The notes under the pieces: generated by a model
The model's input: the letters and a program-made list of their open reading frames with translations, nothing else
Database searches by the model: none
What the model was told of the DNA's origin: nothing
Origin: an uncultured Bacilli bacterium
Lineage (GTDB): Bacteria; Bacillota_I; Bacilli_A; RF39; UBA660
Assembly: GCA_934090795.1 (NCBI GenBank)
Contig: CAKOJQ010000015.1
Location: 1 to 23,962, forward strand
DNA: 23,962 nt
Direction of reading: 5' to 3'
Position numbers and translations under genes: made by a program
Part shown: positions 15,685-23,128 of the stretch, one piece after another
Numbering within the stretch: the stretch's first letter is position 1
Layout: every line of letters starts with the position of its first letter

Positions 15685-16272
15685 ATGAATATATTTGATT
15701 TTATAAATGCAATAGTTAGTAATGTTATGAATGATTTAGGTGCGTTTGCTCCTATTTTGGCGTGCTTTCTTATTGTGATAGAAAGTATATTTCCAATACT
15801 TCCTTTATCATTATTTATAACTATAAATGCTTATTATATGGGATATGTACCGGGATTTATAGTAAGTTATGTTCTTACGTGTGTGGGATGTTTCATATCG
15901 TATTCTTTTTGTTCAAATAAATTAAAGAATCATTATTATAATATGTTAGATAAGAGTGAACATAAAAAGTTAAAAAGAATTACTAAACAAATTCAAAAAT
16001 TAAAGTTAGAAGAATTAACATTAATAGTAGCAATGCCATTTACACCAGCGTTTATAGTAAATATTGCATCTGGACTTGCAGGAATTGATAAGAAAAAATA
16101 TATAATAAGTATTATTATTGGAAAGATATCTTTAGTGGTATTTTGGGAGTTTATAGGTACAAGTTTAATAGAAAGCATAAATAATCCGGTAACATTAATG
16201 GAGATTGTTTTATTTATGTTAGTTGCATTTATAATAAGTAAAATAGTAAGTAAGAAATTTAGAATGGAGTAG
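15685..16272 (+). CDS. VTT-domain (TVP38/DedA-like) membrane protein
   Basis: This 195-residue polytopic protein has about five hydrophobic segments. The first reentrant region reads IESIFPILPLSLFITINAYYMG. A second block, AMPFTPAFIVNIASGLAGIDKKKY, carries the Pro and Gly residues that mark the TVP38/TMEM64 and DedA (VTT) fold. Family members act as lipid flippases or scramblases and in envelope homeostasis. ATG 15685 is chosen because the TTG at 15667 lies before the -10 box. It is followed after 6 nt by rmuC, so the two are co-transcribed. Confidence 0.8.
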   Translation: MNIFDFINAIVSNVMNDLGAFAPILACFLIVIESIFPILPLSLFITINAYYMGYVPGFIVSYVLTCVGCFISYSFCSNKLKNHYYNMLDKSEHKKLKRITKQIQKLKLEELTLIVAMPFTPAFIVNIASGLAGIDKKKYIISIIIGKISLVVFWEFIGTSLIESINNPVTLMEIVLFMLVAFIISKIVSKKFRME

Positions 16273-16278
16273 ATTAAG

Positions 16279-17340
16279 ATGTTAGAATATATTATTATTG
16301 GTTTATTAGTTGTTGTTATTATTTTATTAATTATATCTTTATTGAGAAAAAATAATAATAATGAAATGATAGAAAGATTAGGTAAGTTTGAAACTAATTT
16401 TACTAAGTCTTTAGGCGATTTTAAATATGAATTTAGTAAAGATATTGATAGAGATTTTAAAGAAACTAATATGGTTATAGAACAAAGACTTAATTATATT
16501 AATGATAAAGTTAATGAAAGATTAGATGTTAATTTTGAAAAGACTAATAAGACTTTTAGTACGGTTTTGGAACGAATTGGGAAGATAGATGAAGCGCAAA
16601 AGAAAATTGATAATTTAAGTCAAGATATTATTAGTTTACAGTCTATTTTAACTGATAAAAAAACTAGAGGTATATTTGGGGAAACTAATTTAAATTATAT
16701 TTTATCTAGTGTGTTTGGCGATGTTAAGAAGGTATATAATACGCAAGTTACTATGAAAAATGGATATATTGCTGATGCTGTTATTTATGCTCCAAGTCCA
16801 TTAGGGACTATTTGCATAGATTCAAAATTTCCTTTAGAACATTATGAGATAATGACTGATAGAAATTTACCTAAAGCTGAAAGAGATGCTGCTTTAAAAG
16901 CGTTTAAAGCGGATGTTAAAAAACATATTGACGCTATTAGAACTAAATATATTATTCCGGGAGAAACAGCACCAGAAGCAATTTTGTTTTTACCTGCTGA
17001 AGCAATATTTGCGGAAATTAATGCATATCATCCTGACCTTTTAGAATATTCTTATAAATCTAATGTTTGGATAGCAGGACCAACAACATTGATGAGTACA
17101 CTAACTATTATTAATATGGTAGTTATGAATATGGAAAGAGATAAATATGCTAAAGTTATTCATGAAGAATTAACTAAGTTAGGTGTAGAGTTTGGCAGGT
17201 ATCGTGAAAGATGGGATAAATTATCAAGAAGTATTAGTACAGTTAGTAAAGATGTAGAAGATATTCATACAACAACTGAGAAAATAACTAAAAGATTTGA
17301 TTCAATTAATAATGTAAATTTAATTGATCATAAAGATTAA
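16279..17340 (+). CDS. rmuC: DNA recombination protein RmuC
   Basis: This 353-residue protein has an N-terminal membrane helix (3-23), a coiled-coil region (about 35-130), and the RmuC nuclease-like core. The core shows the GIFGETNLNYIL, DAVIYAPSP and IDSKFPLEHYE blocks, with the acidic/Lys residues expected of the restriction-endonuclease fold. The later FLPAEAIFAEIN and the NVWIAGPTTLMSTL block are diagnostic. RmuC limits inversions and rearrangement at short inverted repeats in E. coli. SD GGAG overlaps the end of the VTT gene. It is the last housekeeping gene before the surface-protein array, and no terminator is visible after it. Confidence 0.92.
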   Translation: MLEYIIIGLLVVVIILLIISLLRKNNNNEMIERLGKFETNFTKSLGDFKYEFSKDIDRDFKETNMVIEQRLNYINDKVNERLDVNFEKTNKTFSTVLERIGKIDEAQKKIDNLSQDIISLQSILTDKKTRGIFGETNLNYILSSVFGDVKKVYNTQVTMKNGYIADAVIYAPSPLGTICIDSKFPLEHYEIMTDRNLPKAERDAALKAFKADVKKHIDAIRTKYIIPGETAPEAILFLPAEAIFAEINAYHPDLLEYSYKSNVWIAGPTTLMSTLTIINMVVMNMERDKYAKVIHEELTKLGVEFGRYRERWDKLSRSISTVSKDVEDIHTTTEKITKRFDSINNVNLIDHKD

Positions 17341-17372
17341 GTATATAAAAAAATAAAACAAACGTTCTTTCC

Positions 17373-17400
17373 TTGACGGGGGGGCGTTTAGAGGTATAAT
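17373..17400 (+). promoter_or_regulatory. Promoter with G7 tract in spacer (copy 2)
   Basis: TTGACG (17373-17378), G run 17378-17384, then CGTTTAGAGG and perfect TATAAT (17395-17400) give a 16-bp spacer. The strong consensus hexamers mean that spacing is the main tunable variable, so gain or loss of a G should change output. Confidence 0.85.
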
Positions 17401-17445
17401 TTGGTAAGATAGGAGTTAGGAAATGAAACGAAATCTTACCAAATT
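17398..17445. repeat. 13-bp inverted repeat bracketing SD and start codon, copy A
   Basis: AATTTGGTAAGAT (17398-17410) and ATCTTACCAAATT (17433-17445) are exact inverted copies 22 bp apart. The left arm overlaps the -10 box and transcription start, the right arm covers codons 4-8, and SD and ATG lie between. The whole left arm is probably not in the RNA, so a DNA-level role (operator or short inversion) is more likely than a hairpin; about 7 bp could still pair in the message. Confidence 0.6.
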
Positions 17446-19102
17446 TTTTAATTTAATAAAGAAGGATAAACAGGCTAAAACTTTAATGGTAATTGGATTG
17501 TTAATGCTATTTATTTTTACAATAGGTTATTCATTATCTATGTTTACAAATAATAATTCATCTAAAATAGCTAATATAAAAGTAAATGATTTATCTTTTA
17601 ATATAACAACTAATAGTGGAGAATCAAATGATAGAATATTACATTTACAAGCTGGTAAATTAGAAAAATTTAATGTAAATTTAACAAATTTAAATAATAT
17701 TGATGTTAATTATGAACTTATTTATGAATTATGTAATGATTCAAATTGCATAAGTAGTAGTAAAGATATTCCAAGTGATTTAATAGTTTATAGGAGAAGC
17801 AGTGATACAAAGGTAAGTGGTATTTTAGAATCACAAAATAGTTATACTATGACAATAATTACTAAAAATGATAGTATAAATGATTATTATATAAAATTAA
17901 ATTTAAATGCAGGATATATATGGAATGATTTAGAGTTAGCAAATCAATTTAAATCTGCTTCATCAACTACTGATACAATGAATATTATTAGCTATTTAGA
18001 TGGTGTAGAGGTAGGTAGTTTACCAACTAGTTGTTCTTATAAAGTTATAATGGAAGCTTTTAATAGTGGTATAGAAGTTTCATCTGATTCTTTAAGTTTA
18101 ACTTGTAATTATTACACTAATAAATGGACAATTAATTTTTCGGAATTGGATGTTTTACCTGATACAATTAAACTTAATTTTACGACAATTGATGTACCTG
18201 CAGATGCATTAATTAAAGATTTTGCTTATATAAATCCAACAACTGATTATCTTGAACCATATTATGTTTATAAGGTACCAACTGATGGTGTTTATAAGCT
18301 GGAAACATGGGGAGCACAGGGAGGTAGCGTAACTAATATAGCTACTGGTGGTTTTGGTGGTTATTCAGTTGGAAAAGTTAGTTTAAAAAAAGGTGAACTT
18401 CTGTATATATATATCGGCGGTAATGGTTCTGGAAATTGTAAAAGTGGGTCTAATGGAACTGCTAAGTACTGTAGTGCTGGTTATAATGGTGGTGGAAGAG
18501 GATTGTCTTCCGATTATTGTGGAACTGCTAGTGGTGGAGGCGGTGCTACTCATATTTCTAAAAGTGTTGGACTATTAAATACTTTAAAAAATGAAGTTGA
18601 TAATATATTAATTGTTTCTGGTGGTGGAGGTGGTGCATCATATTATTCTTATGATGGTAATGTTTATACTGGTAAGGCTGGTTCAGCAGGTGGTTTTGAA
18701 GGAGTATCAGGTTATAGTAATTCTAGCAAAAATTCGACTCCAGGAAATCAGACTAGTGGTTATAAATTTGGAGAGGGATATGCTTCTGCTTTTACTCCTT
18801 CTGGTTACAACACTAGATCAGGAGGTGGTGGTGGCTACTATGGTGGAAATGGTGCAGAAAAAACTGGTGGAGCAGGTGGCTCTAGTTATATAGGTAATTC
18901 GTTATTAAAAGATAAAGCAATGTATTGTTATGGATGTAGAGAATCAATTGAATATTCAATTTATACTATTAATACTGAAGGTACAAATGAGACATTGGAT
19001 AAAACAAATTGTCCGAATGGTTATTCATCTAAGGCAGTAAGTAAATGTGCTAAATCTGGTAGTGGATATGCTAGAATTACTTTTATTAATGATGGCAATT
19101 AA
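17423..19102 (+). CDS. Anchored surface protein with glycine-rich (PF12810-like) domain
   Basis: This 559-residue protein is probably an outward-facing anchored protein. The head is basic, with one hydrophobic segment (about 20-38). A beta-rich module follows to about residue 275; it is shared with the 19517 protein (blocks NIKVNDLSFN, RILHLQAGK, LNLNAGY, DGVE) and contains paired Cys. The C-terminal half (about 280-559) starts YVYKVPTDGVYKLETWGAQG and contains GGxGGY, LKKGELLYIYIGG, several GGGGGA runs and a Cys-rich tail. This matches the glycine-rich ligand-binding domain of the ALK/LTK type found in many bacterial surface proteins. No sorting motif is visible. The SD AGGAG is 7 nt from ATG, and a hairpin terminator follows. 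Confidence 0.78.
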   Translation: MKRNLTKFFNLIKKDKQAKTLMVIGLLMLFIFTIGYSLSMFTNNNSSKIANIKVNDLSFNITTNSGESNDRILHLQAGKLEKFNVNLTNLNNIDVNYELIYELCNDSNCISSSKDIPSDLIVYRRSSDTKVSGILESQNSYTMTIITKNDSINDYYIKLNLNAGYIWNDLELANQFKSASSTTDTMNIISYLDGVEVGSLPTSCSYKVIMEAFNSGIEVSSDSLSLTCNYYTNKWTINFSELDVLPDTIKLNFTTIDVPADALIKDFAYINPTTDYLEPYYVYKVPTDGVYKLETWGAQGGSVTNIATGGFGGYSVGKVSLKKGELLYIYIGGNGSGNCKSGSNGTAKYCSAGYNGGGRGLSSDYCGTASGGGGATHISKSVGLLNTLKNEVDNILIVSGGGGGASYYSYDGNVYTGKAGSAGGFEGVSGYSNSSKNSTPGNQTSGYKFGEGYASAFTPSGYNTRSGGGGGYYGGNGAEKTGGAGGSSYIGNSLLKDKAMYCYGCRESIEYSIYTINTEGTNETLDKTNCPNGYSSKAVSKCAKSGSGYARITFINDGN

Positions 19103-19136
19103 AGTTCAATTAACTATTACAAAAAATGTTCAGGCC

Positions 19137-19161
19137 ATGTGCTTTAGCACATAAATTTTTT
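19137..19161 (+). terminator. Terminator of the glycine-rich surface gene
   Basis: ATGTGC pairs with GCACAT around TTTA, and a T6 run follows 3 nt later. Confidence 0.75.
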
Positions 19162-19199
19162 GAAAATTTAGGGAGAATTTATTGCCGTCATTTTGCAAA

Positions 19200-19435
19200 A
19201 GTATTACTTACGAATGATGAAATAAAAAATAGGTTTGGAATAATAAAATAAAATTTCCGGATGAAAAATAATTAACCGGGGAAAAATCAAAATTTCCCGG
19301 TTAATTTATTAAATCCGGTAGAAAAAGCATACTTTTTCCGAAAAATATAAAAAATCCGGATTTTTCACGTGGGAATAATCCGGAAAGTGATAAAATTTAA
19401 TCAAAATTTTGGATAGGGAAAACTTTAATGCTTAC
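19200..19435 (+). mobile_element. IS66-family right-end remnant, copy 1
   Basis: This is a solo 3' end. It holds the last ~15 codons of a TnpC-like frame (degenerate; readable as NDEIKNRFGIIK) and then a block of CCGG-rich hairpins, including AATTAACCGGGG / TTTCCCGGTTAATT at 19270-19306. It ends with GGGAAAACTTTAATGCTTAC (19416-19435). Read inward, that end is GTAAGCATTAAAG..., the form of IS66-family terminal repeats. The left end and most of the transposase are missing. The G7 promoter of the next gene begins 31 bp beyond the IS end. Confidence 0.7.
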
Positions 19436-19437
19436 GC

Positions 19438-19642
19438 ATATAAAAAATAAAACAAATGTTCTTTCCTTGACGGGGGGGCGTTTAGAGGTATAATTTGGTA
19501 AGATAGGAGTTAGGAAATGAAACGAAATCTTACCAAATTTTTTAATTTAATAAAGAAGGATAAACAGGCTAAAACTTTAATGGTAATTGGATTGTTAATG
19601 CTATTTATTTTTACAATAGGTTATTCATTATCTATGTTTACA
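19438..19642 (+). repeat. Promoter-plus-anchor repeat, copy B
   Basis: This is the second copy of the segment at 17342-17548. It joins the IS66 right end at its left and runs through codon 42 of the 19517 gene. Confidence 0.9.
19467..19494 (+). promoter_or_regulatory. Promoter with G7 tract in spacer (copy 3)
   Basis: TTGACG (19467-19472), G run 19472-19478, and TATAAT (19489-19494) have a 16-bp spacer and are identical to copy 2. The inverted repeat around SD and ATG is also kept (19492-19504 and 19527-19539). Confidence 0.85.
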
Positions 19643-21061
19643 GGTAGTAAAGGTACAACTTTAGCAAACATTAAAGTAAATGACTTGTCATTTAATATGA
19701 CAACAAATAGTGGGACAAGTGATGATAGAATATTACATTTACAAGCAGGTAAAACGGAACTTTTTAGTGTTGTAATAAATAATTTAAATAATGTAGATGT
19801 TAGTTATGAACTTTTATATGATGTATGTAGTGATTCTAATTGTACAAATGTAATAAGTGATTTACCAGAAAATGTTAGTGTTGGATATGTTGAAAACGAT
19901 TCTGACGAATTAAATGGGATAATTGAAAAAGATGGTAGTGCTAAAACTATTACTTTATTAACAACAAATAAAAATTCGAGTGATGTTTACATTAGGCTTA
20001 ATTTAAATGCTGGATATGGTTGGAATGATTTGAATCTCGTAAATCAATTTAATAAAGTTAATTATGGTGTTGATACGCAAGTTATTGCATATATAGATGG
20101 TGTTGAAACAGGTACTTATCCTGATACATGTAATTATACTGCGAAAATAACAGCTTATAGAAAAAATACTCAGGTCACTTTAACTGATGCTGCTGTTACA
20201 TGTAATAGTTCAACTAATGTTTGGAAAACTACTTATACAGGTTTTGTAGATAGATTGGTTATTAATTTTACCAGTGTTCCATATCCAACTATTTCAGATT
20301 ATATAGCAGATGCTTATACTAGTTCAGCATCTACTAATGGAATGTTTAAAGATGATACAGATGATAAAAATATTAGATATACTGGTGCTTCTCCAAATAA
20401 TTATTTAGAATTTGGAAATAATGGAGAAATTTGGAGAATAATTGGTGTTTTTAATGTATATAATAATGACACTAAACAGACTGAAAAATTGGTTAAAATC
20501 GTTAAAACTGATGCAATAACTAATGTTCCATTTGATACTTCTAATTCAAATAATTGGGTTGTTTCAACATTAAAGGATACCTTAAATAGTACTGCTTATA
20601 ATAATATAAGTGCTAAGTATCAAAATTTAGTTGCAGATGTTACATGGAATTTAGGTGGTTACTTAAGTGGTGGAGCAAATGCTCCAACTGGTAAAGAATT
20701 ATATAATTATGAAAGAGGAACAGCAGTTTATGGGACATATCCAACAACATGGAATGGTAAAATAGCGTTAATTTATGCAAGTGATTATGTTTATGCTTCA
20801 GCAAATACTACTTGTCATGGTAATGGATTTACTTCAGCTTGTAGTGGTGATAACTGGTTAAAGGATTCTAATTTATGGGTACTAGGTCATTATCGTACAA
20901 ATACTAATTTAGCTCATGGTATAAACTGGGGAAGTTATATTTCATATATAAATGCAAATACTGCAACATATAAAGCAAGACCTACTTTATATCTTAATAA
21001 TTCTGCTAGGGTTTTAACTGGCACGGGAACTAGTAGTGATCCATACAAACTTTCAGTATAA
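19517..21061 (+). CDS. Anchored mosaic surface protein, C-type-lectin-like tail
   Basis: This 514-residue protein has the first 42 residues identical to the 17423 protein, and the rest of its N-terminal module (to about 255) is homologous but diverged. From about residue 260 it carries a different module, shared with the 21460 protein: GMFKDDTDDKNIRYTGASPN, NNYLEFGNNGEIWRI, KIALIYASDYVYAS, a DNWL segment, and a W-x-L tail ending RPTLYLNNSARVLTGTG and DPYKL. That tail has the layout of DUF6273/C-type-lectin-like ligand-binding domains. Unlike in 21460, the tail is AT-rich and uses ordinary codons, so there is no sign of hypermutation here. No sorting signal is visible; it is probably held by the N-terminal helix. 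Confidence 0.78.
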   Translation: MKRNLTKFFNLIKKDKQAKTLMVIGLLMLFIFTIGYSLSMFTGSKGTTLANIKVNDLSFNMTTNSGTSDDRILHLQAGKTELFSVVINNLNNVDVSYELLYDVCSDSNCTNVISDLPENVSVGYVENDSDELNGIIEKDGSAKTITLLTTNKNSSDVYIRLNLNAGYGWNDLNLVNQFNKVNYGVDTQVIAYIDGVETGTYPDTCNYTAKITAYRKNTQVTLTDAAVTCNSSTNVWKTTYTGFVDRLVINFTSVPYPTISDYIADAYTSSASTNGMFKDDTDDKNIRYTGASPNNYLEFGNNGEIWRIIGVFNVYNNDTKQTEKLVKIVKTDAITNVPFDTSNSNNWVVSTLKDTLNSTAYNNISAKYQNLVADVTWNLGGYLSGGANAPTGKELYNYERGTAVYGTYPTTWNGKIALIYASDYVYASANTTCHGNGFTSACSGDNWLKDSNLWVLGHYRTNTNLAHGINWGSYISYINANTATYKARPTLYLNNSARVLTGTGTSSDPYKLSV

Positions 21062-21111
21062 GATAAAAAATTTATGATTTTATATTTATGGATTTTAAAG
21101 AGGAGAAAGGT

Positions 21112-21382
21112 TTAGAAAATATAGATAAAATAAATAATTTAGAAAGTTAATTACTTTGGAATGAGGAAATAAAAAATAAGTTTGGAATAATAAAATAAAC
21201 TTCCGGGTAAAAAATAATTACCGGTGGGAAAATCAAAATTCTCCGGATAATTCATAAAATCCGGTAGATAAAGTATACTTTTTCCGGAAAAATATAAAAA
21301 ATCCGGATTTTTCACGTGGGAATAATCCGGAAAGTGATAAAAATTACTGGAAATTGTGAGTAGGGAAAACTTTAATGCTTAC
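21112..21382 (+). mobile_element. IS66-family right-end remnant, copy 2
   Basis: A degenerate TnpC C-terminus can be followed (LENIDKINNLES, a stop, then LLWNEEIKNKFGIIK and a stop). The same hairpin block comes next with several substitutions (CTTCCGGG... and TCCGGATAATT), and then the terminal GGGAAAACTTTAATGCTTAC (21363-21382). It keeps more coding remnant than copy 1 but is more diverged in the hairpins. The next G7 promoter starts 19 bp later. Between 21062 and 21111 nothing else is seen: no clear terminator follows the 19517 gene unless the IS hairpins serve. Confidence 0.7.
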
Positions 21383-21401
21383 CACAACATTTGTTTTTCT
21401 C

Positions 21402-21429
21402 TTGACGGGGGGGTGTTTAGAGGTATAAT
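21402..21429 (+). promoter_or_regulatory. Promoter with G7 tract in spacer (copy 4)
   Basis: TTGACG (21402-21407), G run 21407-21413, then TGTTTAGAGG and TATAAT (21424-21429) give a 16-bp spacer. The flanks differ from copies 2 and 3, yet the promoter core and G count are the same, so this core is under selection or recently spread. Confidence 0.85.
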
Positions 21430-21459
21430 TTGACTATGATATAGGAAGGATAAAGAAGA

Positions 21460-23004
21460 ATGAAGGAACAAAAAGTAAGATTAATTGTGGTTTTATCAAC
21501 AATAACAATGATGATAGTGTTGTTTATTGGAATAACTTATTCTTATTTTACTGCTTTAAATAATAAAGGAAGTACATCAGTAATATCAGCAACAAGTGGT
21601 AAAATGGTAATAAATTATGCTGATGGATCTAGTAAACTATTATCAAGTGTAGATGTTCAGCCAAGTAATAAGATATTAATAGATAAGACATTCACATTAA
21701 CAGGAACAAACACAACTAGTGGACTAGCTATGCCATATAAGGTAGGACTAAATTATGTGTCAGAGTTTAGTGATGGACAAATATATTATTATATAAAAAG
21801 AACGAGTGCAAATGGAAATGTAACAAGTACTTTAGTTGGAACAGCAAATCAGAGCATACCAGGAAATACTTCTGAAACAGGATATACCAGTGAGACTTTA
21901 AAGAAAGGCAATAGATACATAGAACTAGCTAGTGGAGAATTTAAAGCAAATACATCAAATCAAAATATTACATTTAACTTAAAAATTCAATTTCCTGATA
22001 CAGGAAAAAATCAAGATAGTGAAAAAGGAAAAACACTAACTGGTGAAATCGTTATTAATTATGAAGAGTCTGCAACTGATACACTAATGGCTCTTTATGA
22101 TAAAGAAACTAAAACAAATAATATTTCAGCTAGTGGATTATTTATAGATGATACTAAAGATGTAAACTTAAGATATACCGGAGCAACACCAAATAACTAT
22201 GTTTATTTTGGAAACGATAATGAATTATGGAGAATTGTTGGTGTATTTAACGTAACTGATTCAGAAGGAAGTACAACAAGAAAACTAAAATTAGTAAGAG
22301 ATACAGCATTAGGTTCATATTCATGGGATACATCTGATTCATCTACTAATAGTGGATATGGCGTTAATGATTGGACAGATGCAGACTTAATGAAGGAATT
22401 AAATGGCGATTATTTAGATACAACCTTAACAGCAAACAAAAATTGGTATAATGGAAGAAATAATCAGCAAATGGGAACTTTTAATTATACAACTGTTATA
22501 AAAGAAAAGTATCAAAATATGATAAGCAATAGTGTATGGAACATCGGTGGAAATAGTTATACTGGTTCTGCACCATATTCTCTAAACTTATTAACTCAGT
22601 ATAACCGTGAAAGAGATAAAATAACATATCAAAATAGTCGTCCTACCACTTGGACAGGTAAGGTTGGACTTATTTATGCAAGTGATTATGGATATGCATC
22701 AACTTACGGAGAATGTCATAATAACTTAAGAGTAGGTGTAACTTACGATAAAGCAAATGATAAATGGGATTTCTCAAATGGACTTTGTAAAACAGATAAC
22801 TGGTTAGCGAAGTCTTCATGGTACTGGACTCTGTCGGCTTACTCTGGTAACTCGCTTAACGTGTTCGCTGTGTATGGGGACGGTGCTGTCAACAACGGTA
22901 ACGCGTATAGTTCCAACAGCGTTTTTCCGGCCGTTTTCTTGAAATCTGATATCTTGTTCATAAGTGGAACAGGCGAAAAAGGTAGCCCTTACTGTCTTGG
23001 ATAA
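21460..23004 (+). CDS. Anchored mosaic surface protein with candidate DGR variable region
   Basis: This 514-residue protein has a hydrophobic segment (7-27) ending ITYSYF, reminiscent of SipW-type cleavage sites. Its N-terminal module (to about 203) is homologous to the 5091 protein (TSGKM, MPYKVGL, FSDGQI, QFPDTG). From about 208 it is homologous to the 19517 protein (LFIDDTKDVNLRYTG, NDNELWRIVGVFNV, VGLIYASDYGYAS). The tail (about 454-514) reads WYWTLSAYSGNSL and continues through a G/N/S-rich stretch to FPAVFLKSDI, then SGTG and PYCLG. It fits the C-type-lectin-like tails of diversity-generating retroelement targets, and its DNA (22819-22944) is far richer in GC and poorer in A than the rest. 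SD AGGAAGGA precedes ATG. The ligand is unknown. Confidence 0.8.
   Translation: MKEQKVRLIVVLSTITMMIVLFIGITYSYFTALNNKGSTSVISATSGKMVINYADGSSKLLSSVDVQPSNKILIDKTFTLTGTNTTSGLAMPYKVGLNYVSEFSDGQIYYYIKRTSANGNVTSTLVGTANQSIPGNTSETGYTSETLKKGNRYIELASGEFKANTSNQNITFNLKIQFPDTGKNQDSEKGKTLTGEIVINYEESATDTLMALYDKETKTNNISASGLFIDDTKDVNLRYTGATPNNYVYFGNDNELWRIVGVFNVTDSEGSTTRKLKLVRDTALGSYSWDTSDSSTNSGYGVNDWTDADLMKELNGDYLDTTLTANKNWYNGRNNQQMGTFNYTTVIKEKYQNMISNSVWNIGGNSYTGSAPYSLNLLTQYNRERDKITYQNSRPTTWTGKVGLIYASDYGYASTYGECHNNLRVGVTYDKANDKWDFSNGLCKTDNWLAKSSWYWTLSAYSGNSLNVFAVYGDGAVNNGNAYSSNSVFPAVFLKSDILFISGTGEKGSPYCLG
22819..22944 (+). other. Candidate DGR variable region (VR)
   Basis: Over 105 nt inside this stretch (22837-22941) I count about 50% G+C and 17% A, in a region otherwise near 30% G+C and 40% A. 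Codons such as GGT, GCT, CTT, TTC, TCC, AGC and GTT alternate with AAC, as expected if AAT/AAC codons of a template were changed at their A positions. The following residues FPAVFLKSD match the invariant end of such domains. No template repeat or reverse transcriptase is visible in the window. Confidence 0.55.
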
Positions 23005-23090
23005 GGCTATATATGTGTAATGTTAAGAGAAATAATAGAGAATATGAAGTTTATACAGGAATAAATAAAGAAAGTAGAAACAGGTATCAT

Positions 23091-23127
23091 AGAAGATAGG
23101 ACTAGAAATAGTCTTCTTTTATTTTTA
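23091..23127 (+). terminator. Terminator of the 21460 surface gene
   Basis: AGAAGATAGGACTA pairs with TAGTCTTCT around GAAA, with one small bulge, and leads into a T-rich tract. The stretch 23005-23090 before it shows no gene. Confidence 0.75.
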
Positions 23128-23128
23128 T

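Larger units (their letters stand above)
17342..17548 (+). repeat. Promoter-plus-anchor repeat, copy A
   Basis: This ~207-bp segment covers the G7 promoter, the SD and the first 42 codons. It is repeated at 19438-19642, with one substitution and one A indel, both upstream of the promoter. From the -35 box to codon 42 the two copies are identical; divergence begins sharply at codon 43. This is the signature of recent gene conversion or duplication. Confidence 0.9.

Noticed and set aside
18393..18893. Short frames rich in V and L inside the glycine-rich gene
   Set aside because: They are out-of-frame readings of GGT/GGA repeats, without start signals.
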